Positions 21,094-27,744 of a stretch of DNA of 28,603 nucleotides are shown here, one piece after another. The position numbers were made by a program, and so were the translations under genes. The notes beneath the pieces were generated by a model. The model saw nothing but the letters and a program-made list of their open reading frames with translations, made no database searches and was not told where the DNA came from. This stretch comes from a virus: the IMG/VR virus record IMGVR_UViG_3300030419_003438, positions 1 to 28,603 of that record; one strand, written 5' to 3'. How positions within the stretch are numbered: position 1 is the first letter of the stretch; every line of letters begins with the position of its first letter.

Positions 21094-21516
21094 ATGGGAC
21101 CATGGTGGCTATACATATTAGTTTTTATTTTTGGCTATTTTACTCATAAAACATTTTACTTTTTTCGCTCAGTCAGAATCAGCATTGGATTGGTGCGAGT
21201 TTCTCAGCTGATCAGTTTAGCTGTTTTAGCCAGATCTATGGAAAATTTTTATCACTCACATACGGCTCGTGTTCGCCAGATGCGAGAAAATAAAGAGCAA
21301 GAAAAAGATATTAGAGATCTTCGTCGCTCTTTTAATGATGAAATTTCTACTTATAAAGAGAAAGCAATTAAAGAGATACTAGATTTACATCCTGGGTTTT
21401 ATGCTCCAATTGTTGATTTTGACAACTGGAAATCTGGCATGAAATATTTGGATGACAATAAAGAGTTTGTTTTAGCTCTTTTAAACAAGGATAAAGATGA
21501 TAAAAAAACTTCTTGA
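21094..21516 (+). CDS. Membrane-anchored protein with a cytoplasmic helical domain
   Basis: The 140-residue protein has one strong N-terminal membrane segment (about 4-25; WWLYILVFIFGYF core), then a basic region, a second weakly hydrophobic stretch (about 32-47), and a charged helical, probably coiled-coil domain (about 50-95). GGAGGA precedes ATG 21094. The arrangement looks like a membrane-tethered helical protein; no family is recognised. It overlaps the ClpP-like gene by 20 bases, so the two products are coupled and may act together at the membrane. Confidence 0.75.
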   Translation: MGPWWLYILVFIFGYFTHKTFYFFRSVRISIGLVRVSQLISLAVLARSMENFYHSHTARVRQMRENKEQEKDIRDLRRSFNDEISTYKEKAIKEILDLHPGFYAPIVDFDNWKSGMKYLDDNKEFVLALLNKDKDDKKTS

Positions 21517-22129
21517 TAAAATTTCTTCAGCTACCGATGAAGAACAAAAAATTGTACTGCTAGACCCAGCAGCTTTGGCGGATAGCAGATCCGAACCGGA
21601 TTTGCGAACTATTGGAATGTTTTGCGATGTTAGCGAAGACAAAGTTGCAGAAATAATTCATGCGATGTTGTATTTAAATGAAATCAACAGACTTGAGAAA
21701 AGTTCCGAGAACAAAAAGCCTATTGATTTTTACATCTCTACATACGGTGGAAGCGCAGACGATATGTTTGCTTTATATGACATTATGCGTACAATTCGGC
21801 AGGAAAGTGAAATTCACACGCTTGGATTGGGTAAGGTTATGTCAGCAGGGGTTTTACTTTTAGCTGGTGGCACTAAGGGCAAACGCCGTATAGCAAAAAA
21901 CTGCCGTGTAATGATACACTCCGTTGCAGCAGGCAATCATGGCAATTTGCAAGATTTAACAAATGAGCTTGAAGCTATCCAAGATCTTCAAGATATGTAC
22001 ACAAGCTGCCTGGCCGCTGAAACTAATATGACCGAGGGCGATATAAAAGAGATGCTAAATCGCAATGTTAATGTTTATCTATCTGCGAAAGAGGCAGTTC
22101 AACTTGGAATTGCAGATATTATTGTATAG
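21497..22129 (+). CDS. ClpP-like serine protease 2, catalytic Asp replaced by Asn
   Basis: The 210-residue protein has the ClpP oxyanion-loop region (STYGGSADDMFALY, 81-94), Ser116 (GKVMSAGV) and His141 (VMIHSVA). The third triad position, aligned through VYLSAKEAVQLGIAD, is Asn192 instead of Asp. Some cellular ClpP1 proteins also use Ser-His-Asn, so it may still be active, perhaps more slowly or only in a mixed complex. An N-terminal extension of about 35 residues precedes the fold. It overlaps the membrane protein gene and is followed by the 548-residue unknown. It is diverged from the ClpP-like protein at 14337, so the two are not simple recent copies. Confidence 0.87.
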   Translation: MIKKLLDKISSATDEEQKIVLLDPAALADSRSEPDLRTIGMFCDVSEDKVAEIIHAMLYLNEINRLEKSSENKKPIDFYISTYGGSADDMFALYDIMRTIRQESEIHTLGLGKVMSAGVLLLAGGTKGKRRIAKNCRVMIHSVAAGNHGNLQDLTNELEAIQDLQDMYTSCLAAETNMTEGDIKEMLNRNVNVYLSAKEAVQLGIADIIV

Positions 22130-22139
22130 GAATTAAGAA

Positions 22140-23786
22140 ATGTCAGATTATTTAAAAGATATGTTTATTGAGGTGAGAGAGAAGCCTGTGGAGGTTAAGT
22201 CATCCATACAAAACACGATAGACGAAATTATGAACTTATTAAAGTCGGACAATATTATAAGGGAAGAATTTCAAGCTCAAGGACAATTATTCCAAGCGAA
22301 AGAAACATTTTCATACGAGGCCATTCCAGCGCCAAGTGTGTCTGAGTTGGGTTGGGCATCACTTGATAGCAACGACGAGGGCACACAAGTTAAAAGACAA
22401 GAACTGGAACAATATCTACAAAGAATTCCTGGGTCAGATCTACGTGTTAAGTTAAAGAATGTATCTAGAATCCTCAATGATCCAGACTACGCCAAATCGT
22501 TGATTGGGTTTGGAGAATCGCAAGGTGAAAAGATTGCATCAACTTTGGCGTACTTAGTTTTTTTAAAAACACTAACTACTGTCATAACTAACTTTAATGC
22601 TTCGTCTGCTGGATTTAACTTTGAAGCGTTTTTGGCCGTGCTGCTTGGTGGTTCACAAATCCCCGCATCGGGCGCAAAAACAATTGCAGACCTTACAGCA
22701 CAGGGGGTGCCAATTAGTCTCAAGCTATATAATGAAAAGACCTTGAAAGCCGGCGGTAGTTACAATGATTTAATTGGAGACTTGATAAAGCCGCCGTACT
22801 ATATGAGGTATGTGGTCGCCACAAAGCAACTAGAAGGTAAAGATTTAGAGCGTAGAGGAAGTATTTCTGTTTATCAATATGATCTAACCTCAGACAATAT
22901 AGTGGAGATTTTGTACAGAAGCTCTTCTGGTGAAAATAGTTCACTTATTAGATTACCGTCAAGCGTAATTAACGATAGAAAGAACTTAAAGTTTAAAGTT
23001 CCAAAACTTCCAACCTTAGATGACATTGAAGAAACATTTAATAATATGTTGAGTAATGAAATTGGCTCTGAGCCTTGGTATCCTAGCTTACTTCAAGCAC
23101 TCGATTATCAAAACAATCGGAAGCTTTATGTCAAGCAGAAGCCAGGATATCAAAATTTTAGTGTGGGCCAGGGCGGTCGATCTACTCGCCCATCAAGTAG
23201 TTCACCACTTTTGCAATTGCTTACTAAATTTATGGAAGACAATCAAGTTGAAAACGTCGATCCAAAACAACTATTTGTTTTACTTTATCAAGTTCAAAAC
23301 CAAGCAATGACCGCTTATTATGAAGCTGTGGACAAGTTAAATAAGATAGGACAGGGTTTAGGCTCTTATGCAACATCTGCGCAGTCTAGAAACTTTTTTA
23401 ATACTCTCACGCGCGCCCAAAAGCGTAAGGCATTAATGCTGACAGCAGGCTATCGTAGCTATGGTAACCAGTACGAATTAAGAAGAAACGATATTTATAC
23501 GGTTGATTATCTTGCTGGAGAATATAACGTTTTTGGTTCTGGACAAAAAGAACTTAAACTTGGTGACATAGAAATTGGTAGAAACAATGTTCAAAAAGTG
23601 TTTAATGAACTTATTGATGATGTTAATAAAACGGTCTTTGAAATTTTTGAGGAGCTTTCAGTGTTAAGTAAAAACCTCCAAGGGTATTTCGCAGGAGGTC
23701 TTCAAGATCAAACTAAAGCAAATGACGCAATCCGTTCATCAGCGATGATCGGTAGAAAGACTGAAGAAACAAAACAAATAAATTAA
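22140..23786 (+). CDS. Large unknown protein (548 residues), possible structural or nuclease-like part
   Basis: No family can be firmly named. It begins ten bases after the protease. Residues 1-120 are charged and helical. A segment around 155-200 (FNFEAFLAVLLGG, then Asp184 and PISLKLYNEK with Lys195) loosely recalls the Glu / Asp / xxK spacing of a PD-(D/E)xK nuclease core, but only loosely. A Gly/Ser-rich region lies around 345-355 and the C-terminal third is helical. Its place after a ClpP-like protease and a scaffold-like protein would also fit a virion protein. No signal peptide or membrane segment is clear. It has no terminator before the next promoter. Confidence 0.7.
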   Translation: MSDYLKDMFIEVREKPVEVKSSIQNTIDEIMNLLKSDNIIREEFQAQGQLFQAKETFSYEAIPAPSVSELGWASLDSNDEGTQVKRQELEQYLQRIPGSDLRVKLKNVSRILNDPDYAKSLIGFGESQGEKIASTLAYLVFLKTLTTVITNFNASSAGFNFEAFLAVLLGGSQIPASGAKTIADLTAQGVPISLKLYNEKTLKAGGSYNDLIGDLIKPPYYMRYVVATKQLEGKDLERRGSISVYQYDLTSDNIVEILYRSSSGENSSLIRLPSSVINDRKNLKFKVPKLPTLDDIEETFNNMLSNEIGSEPWYPSLLQALDYQNNRKLYVKQKPGYQNFSVGQGGRSTRPSSSSPLLQLLTKFMEDNQVENVDPKQLFVLLYQVQNQAMTAYYEAVDKLNKIGQGLGSYATSAQSRNFFNTLTRAQKRKALMLTAGYRSYGNQYELRRNDIYTVDYLAGEYNVFGSGQKELKLGDIEIGRNNVQKVFNELIDDVNKTVFEIFEELSVLSKNLQGYFAGGLQDQTKANDAIRSSAMIGRKTEETKQIN

Positions 23787-23790
23787 CCCC

Positions 23791-23819
23791 TTGACAAAAA
23801 ATCATTCAGGGATTATAAT
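23791..23819 (+). promoter_or_regulatory. Perfect consensus promoter for the groEL operon
   Basis: TTGACA (23791-23796), exactly 17 bp, and TATAAT (23814-23819). Transcription would start near 23826, with GAGGGA (23834-23839) just before the GroEL ATG. It is the strongest promoter by sequence in the window, consistent with heavy GroEL production. Confidence 0.88.
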
Positions 23820-23842
23820 ATAAATCTAACCATGAGGGAACA

Positions 23843-25414
23843 ATGAGTAGAGCTTATGATGACAATCACACTCTTCAACAAAAGATTATTAAAGGCGCGA
23901 ACGTACTAGCAGATAATGTAGCGTCAACACTCGGACCGAAAGGTCGCAATGTTCTGCTAAAAGAAAAAGACAAGCAACCATTTATTACAAAGGATGGTGT
24001 TACGGTTGCACATTTTGTAGCACTAGAGGATCCATTTGAAAATGCAGGCGCTCAAATATTACGCCAAGCGGCTATTGAAACTAATAACGAGGCAGGGGAC
24101 GGAACAACGACCTCAACGGTCCTTGCACGAGCAATACTACGAGAATCCCAGAGATTCATCGCATCCGGTGTTTCTCCTATCGAGTTACAACGTGGCATCG
24201 ATCTGGCTGTTAGGGAAGTGGTAGCTAACCTTAAAAACATGGCTCAGCCAGTAAAAAGTGTTGGAGACATTGAGCATGTTGCTGCTATTTCTGCAAATAA
24301 TGACCACTCTATTGGTAAGCTAATTGCCACTGCTGTTGATAAGGTGGGGCAAGATGGATCTATTACCATTGAAGAGTCTCGCTCTATTGATACAACACTT
24401 GACATCACTGAGGGATTTAGGTTTGATGCAGGGTTTTGTGCAGGCGCGTTTATTACCGATGAGAGGCGCGGCATCATGCATTATGAGGAGCCATTATTTT
24501 TGGTTACTGATCACAAAATTTCAAATGTTGAAAGTATTTTACCGGTGCTTGAAATGATTGCAAGAGAAAATCGCCCCTTAGTGGTGGTTGCAGAGGACGT
24601 TGAAGGTCAAGCACTTGCAGCAATGATCATGAATGCAATGAGAGGCACACTTAAAGTTGCCGCAATAAAAGCTCCTATGTACGGCGAGGAAAGGAGAAAC
24701 ATACTTAATGATTTAGCTGCGTCTGTGGGCGCTAATTTTATCACGAGAGAAAGCGGAGCAAAACTTACAGACATTCAAATGACAGACCTAGGCACTGCGA
24801 AGTCTATTGACAGCAATAAATATACCACAACGATTGTAGGAGGCAACTGTGATTATGAAGTGATTGAGGATAGAATTTCCTCACTCAAACAGTTAATTAA
24901 AGATACTGAGTCTCTAAATGAATGTTCTCGTATCCAAGAGCGAATTGTTCGCTTATCGTCAGGAGTTGCCGTGATTAGAGTTGGCGGTGCCACTGAAGTT
25001 GAAATGACTGAGAAGAAACACCGTATTGAAGATGCTCTTGAGGCGGTGCGATCGGCACAGCAAGAGGGTATTGTTTGTGGCGGTGGCACCGCGCTTTTAC
25101 ATGCATGTGAGCAAATTGCTATCACCACAGATAATCAGCAGCAATCATATGGTGCTGCCGTGGTCAAGGAGGCTTGTAGGGAGCCCCTACGCCAAATGGC
25201 TCAGAACGCCAATGAATCTCCTGACATAATTATTGAGAAAGTTTTGGCTGCTGATAAAAATTATGGTTGGAATTTTAGAGCAGGAGAGCTAGTTAATCTA
25301 TTTAAAAGTGGTGTTATAGATCCCGTTAAAGTTACGCGAACAGCTTTGCAAAACGCAGCTAGTTGTGCAGGAACTTTAATCACCACCAATTATGGGATCA
25401 TACAAACGGAGTAA
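23843..25414 (+). CDS. groEL: Chaperonin GroEL (phage-encoded)
   Basis: The 523-residue protein aligns along its whole length with bacterial GroEL (E. coli 548). ATP-site marks are TLGPKGRNV (29-37), Lys-Asp-Gly with Asp51, GDGTTT (85-90) and the hydrolysis Asp397 (KKHRIEDAL). The apical domain keeps KISNVESILPVLEMIA and VVAEDVEGQALAAM, with hydrophobic residues at substrate-binding helices H and I. A third site (GFCAGAF for GYLSPYF) is changed, with Tyr203 becoming Ala by alignment, so substrate choice may differ. The C-terminal Gly-Gly-Met tail is missing; it stops about 20 residues earlier. A GroES-like partner is at 7926. Phage chaperonins usually fold capsid or other large proteins. Confidence 0.95.
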   Translation: MSRAYDDNHTLQQKIIKGANVLADNVASTLGPKGRNVLLKEKDKQPFITKDGVTVAHFVALEDPFENAGAQILRQAAIETNNEAGDGTTTSTVLARAILRESQRFIASGVSPIELQRGIDLAVREVVANLKNMAQPVKSVGDIEHVAAISANNDHSIGKLIATAVDKVGQDGSITIEESRSIDTTLDITEGFRFDAGFCAGAFITDERRGIMHYEEPLFLVTDHKISNVESILPVLEMIARENRPLVVVAEDVEGQALAAMIMNAMRGTLKVAAIKAPMYGEERRNILNDLAASVGANFITRESGAKLTDIQMTDLGTAKSIDSNKYTTTIVGGNCDYEVIEDRISSLKQLIKDTESLNECSRIQERIVRLSSGVAVIRVGGATEVEMTEKKHRIEDALEAVRSAQQEGIVCGGGTALLHACEQIAITTDNQQQSYGAAVVKEACREPLRQMAQNANESPDIIIEKVLAADKNYGWNFRAGELVNLFKSGVIDPVKVTRTALQNAASCAGTLITTNYGIIQTE

Positions 25415-25417
25415 ACT

Positions 25418-25642
25418 ATGACAGAAAATATGCAAAAAGGAGACTTAGTATGGATCCCGCAACACGCGCGATTACACTGGCTTCGTGATGGAAGCGACAA
25501 AAGATATTTGATTACAGATGCTCCGCGTACAGCAGTTGTATGTGATCAAAATGATAGAAGTTATGATGTATTTTTAGATGGAAATATGTGGACCGTAAAT
25601 AAAACTGTTACTTATCACGTGGAGAGTGAATATGCTCGTTAA
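25418..25642 (+). CDS. Small beta-rich unknown protein
   Basis: The 74-residue product begins three bases after the GroEL stop. It is beta-strand rich (GDLVWIPQHARL, then AVVCDQNDRSYDVFLDGNMWTV), a pattern seen in small SH3-like barrels. No known family is recognised. Being co-transcribed with GroEL does not show a joint function. Confidence 0.7.
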   Translation: MTENMQKGDLVWIPQHARLHWLRDGSDKRYLITDAPRTAVVCDQNDRSYDVFLDGNMWTVNKTVTYHVESEYAR

Positions 25643-25922
25643 ACTTACAGAAGTGTGTAATAACGGTGCAGTTACCACCAATAAACTTTACTCATTACGC
25701 GATGTATTTGTTAACCCTGAGCACGTTGTTATGATTCGGGAGGAAAAGCGAATGAAAGAGCTTAACGAAAGAGGCAGACTTGCATCAGGTTTAGATCCGG
25801 CGCATCAGTTTTCCAAACTAACAATCAACAGAGGGCAAGCAGGAACTGAAATCGTTGTTGTGGGGTCACCAGAGGTAATTGAGACTACGTTAAAGAACAA
25901 TAGGCAACTACTAAGAGGGTAA
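25632..25922 (+). CDS. Small unknown protein, 96 residues
   Basis: ATG 25632 is preferred to the in-frame GTG at 25626, since GGAGAG (25621-25626) is well spaced for it. It overlaps the previous gene by 11 bases. The first strand (MLVKLTEV), a VNPEHVVMI segment, a variable charged loop and a final VVVGSPEVIETTL recall the FlbD-type beta fold, but this is a weak impression. Function is unknown. Confidence 0.7.
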   Translation: MLVKLTEVCNNGAVTTNKLYSLRDVFVNPEHVVMIREEKRMKELNERGRLASGLDPAHQFSKLTINRGQAGTEIVVVGSPEVIETTLKNNRQLLRG

Positions 25923-25923
25923 A

Positions 25924-26277
25924 GTGACACAAAGAATTAAATTACAGTATACGGTCACGACTGAGGAGTTAGAAGGAGAGGTCAAGAGACTGCTCAAATC
26001 TGCACTACATCAGCTTAAATCTACCGAGGATATTTTCAAAGATACTAATACAGTGTTTAGTCAACATGTGATAGAAGACATTGAAAAGATAAGGGATGTA
26101 ATGATAAGCGTTGATATGCGTTTAGATGATATAGCGAACATTGTATCGGGCTATCTCTCTTTTAAAAATTCCACACCAGAAACTTCGCCCGCCCAGCAGA
26201 TTGACGATCTTAAAGAACAGTTAACAAATTTCAAACAGCAATTTTCTACTGATCAAAAAAATGAAGTCGCCGATTAA
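25924..26277 (+). CDS. Small helical unknown protein
   Basis: It starts at GTG 25924, one base after the previous stop, with AGAGGG before it. The 117-residue product is charged and mainly helical (about 12-80), possibly a helical hairpin or coiled coil, with a flexible Pro/Ser linker around 83-90 and a C-terminal helix. No family is recognised. It overlaps the next gene by 17 bases. Confidence 0.7.
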   Translation: MTQRIKLQYTVTTEELEGEVKRLLKSALHQLKSTEDIFKDTNTVFSQHVIEDIEKIRDVMISVDMRLDDIANIVSGYLSFKNSTPETSPAQQIDDLKEQLTNFKQQFSTDQKNEVAD

Positions 26278-27034
26278 ACATGACGATGAAATTATAGCAT
26301 CTTTAAGTTATCTAAAGCAAATAATTCCTAAAGGTAGCGTGATTACAAGCTATTTGTTTTTCTCAGGCACTCTTGAGTTTAGTCTTTGCGAAGCAGGCAG
26401 ATTTGTGATGGCTAAAACAAACAAGTATGTCGTTGAAGAGTTTTGGAGTTGCATGCTTGAAGACGCAAGATTAATATACAATATTCTAAAAACAGACACG
26501 TTCTCAATATCATCAGAAGATATTTTTTATTTACTTCAAGAAACATGGATGGAATACCCGGATCCTTTTGTTCGCTCTGCTTTGTTTGTTTATCTGAATA
26601 ATTGCACAAAGAAGGGAAGCATATCTTCAGGTTCTCCAGAAACTTTTGAAATAAACCCCTTCTCTTTATCAAGTATAAAAAATTTTAAAGTTCCTAATTT
26701 TCACATAAGCTATGAAGATGTTGATTGTGATGATGTGCTTAATTCTGTATGCGAGCAATTAGAATCCGACTACGTGCTTTTACCAGTTGGCAAGTACAGC
26801 CTTAATCTTCTTGATGGAGCAACAAGTGTTGGTCATGAAACTACGCGCGTTAATCACAAAAATATCAAAAACATTTTTGAGAATACGAAAAATAAAAAAA
26901 TAATCTTAATTTACAAGTTTGATGAATTGTTAATTGAGGACTACAAAAACTATAACAAAATAATGATTGACAAACGTGGGAACCAAACTAATCAACAATC
27001 TAAATGTGAGGAAATAATTGTTACAAATTTCTAG
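26261..27034 (+). CDS. Degenerate D12-class (Dam-type) DNA methyltransferase-like protein, probably inactive
   Basis: The 257-residue protein follows the order of D12-class adenine methyltransferases. There is an N-terminal segment in the place of SAM motif I (30-41, YLFFSGTLEFSL instead of EPFxGxG), then Asn-Lys-Tyr and a helix. A helical middle with RSALFVYLNN (105-114) fits the Dam pattern, as does an FEINPF/FKVPNF stretch (129-147). DYVLLPVGKYS (170-180) lies where DPPY should be, and the end (HKNIKNIF, KKIILIYKFDE, KCEEIIVTNF) matches the Dam C-terminus. Both the SAM loop and the catalytic DPPY are lost, so methyl transfer is unlikely. It may bind DNA or GATC-like sites without methylating. 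This is a structural reading, not proof. Confidence 0.6.
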   Translation: MKSPIKHDDEIIASLSYLKQIIPKGSVITSYLFFSGTLEFSLCEAGRFVMAKTNKYVVEEFWSCMLEDARLIYNILKTDTFSISSEDIFYLLQETWMEYPDPFVRSALFVYLNNCTKKGSISSGSPETFEINPFSLSSIKNFKVPNFHISYEDVDCDDVLNSVCEQLESDYVLLPVGKYSLNLLDGATSVGHETTRVNHKNIKNIFENTKNKKIILIYKFDELLIEDYKNYNKIMIDKRGNQTNQQSKCEEIIVTNF

Positions 27035-27374
27035 TAAATTAATGTTGGCCATGAGTTTGTTCGCGCTTGGACAGACGCTAGCCTGGTTCCAAATCAACAG
27101 TCAATTTGTTTGGGAGTGGTGGAAGCAGCATCCAATTTTTGCCGTTGTTTTGTATGGATTACCGACAGGGCTTTGTTTCTTGTATGGTGTAAAATTTGCC
27201 TATGAAGAGATGGGGCAAGTGTGGGGTCCAAGGTTCTTAATCTTTAGCATGTCTTATTTGACTTTTCCCATACTTACGTGGCATTTTTTAGGTGAGAGCA
27301 TGTTCACCACAAAGACTATGATTTGTGTATTTTTGTCCATGATGATTGTGGGCGTTCAACTTTTTTGGAGATAA
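27018..27374 (+). CDS. Four-helix membrane protein, unknown
   Basis: The start is TTG 27018, overlapping the previous gene; GTGAGGAA (27006-27013) fits it. An ATG at 27042 is an alternative. The 118-residue protein has four likely membrane segments (about 5-24, 38-60, 70-91 and 98-117) joined by short loops, with an aromatic first loop (WFQINSQFVWEWW) and Tyr/Glu-rich second loop. Its size and four segments recall half of a small transporter of the EamA/DMT type, but no signature is clear. It could also be a holin-like or exclusion protein. Confidence 0.75.
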   Translation: MLQISSKLMLAMSLFALGQTLAWFQINSQFVWEWWKQHPIFAVVLYGLPTGLCFLYGVKFAYEEMGQVWGPRFLIFSMSYLTFPILTWHFLGESMFTTKTMICVFLSMMIVGVQLFWR

Positions 27375-27375
27375 C

Positions 27376-27705
27376 ATGAGACGAGTAGAGAAGCCTTGGG
27401 GCCATGAAATAATCTGGGCAGAGACAGATGGCTACGTGGGTAAGCTGCTGCACATCAACGCTGGCCACCGACTGTCCAAGCAATACCATCAGATCAAAGA
27501 AGAGACTGTGTATGTTCTTAGCGGTATCTTATACAACTACGATGCTGACGATAAGATACAAAAGATTCACGCAGGCGAATCATTTCACGTCTTACCTCAT
27601 CAAGTGCATCGCTTTGGTGCGAATGAAGCTGCCGTGGAAATCGTAGAAGTTAGCACCCCTCACCTTGATGACGTGGTAAGACTTGAGGACGATTATGATA
27701 GATAA
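27376..27705 (+). CDS. Cupin-domain protein (mannose-6-phosphate isomerase-like)
   Basis: ATG 27376 follows GGAG (27367-27370) one base after the membrane-protein stop; an upstream GTG at 27346 is less likely. The 109-residue product is a single cupin barrel. The first motif is GHRLSKQYHQIKEE (30-43; His38 and Glu43 are likely metal ligands) and the second GESFHVLPHQVHRFGA (67-82; His75 or His78). The WGHE start and VEVSTPHLDDVVR end resemble the isomerase domain of type II mannose-6-phosphate isomerase/GDP-mannose pyrophosphorylase. The small size suggests a lone sugar-phosphate or metal-binding cupin; substrate is not known. It may link with the transferase-like protein at 10014, which is speculation. 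Confidence 0.85.
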   Translation: MRRVEKPWGHEIIWAETDGYVGKLLHINAGHRLSKQYHQIKEETVYVLSGILYNYDADDKIQKIHAGESFHVLPHQVHRFGANEAAVEIVEVSTPHLDDVVRLEDDYDR

Positions 27706-27709
27706 TCCA

Positions 27710-27730
27710 AAATAGCAAACTATTTATAAT
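27710..27730 (+). promoter_or_regulatory. Possible -10 element and small hairpin before the last gene
   Basis: AAATAG (27710-27715) and CTATTT (27720-27725) form a 6-bp hairpin with a 4-base loop. It runs into a perfect -10 box TATAAT (27725-27730), but no -35 box lies 16-18 bases upstream. The ACTATTTAT string (27719-27727) also occurs at 20382-20390 before the acidic-protein gene. Confidence 0.35.
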
Positions 27731-27744
27731 GTTGAGGTTTATTT

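Noticed and set aside
26967-26994. TTGACA at 26967 as a promoter for the membrane protein
   Set aside because: No acceptable -10 box lies 16-18 bases downstream; TAATCA at 26989 is too poor, and the gene is well coupled to the preceding one.
27346-27375. GTG 27346 as the start of the cupin
   Set aside because: It would overlap the last membrane segment of the preceding gene, whereas ATG 27376 has its own GGAG site and starts at the fold.
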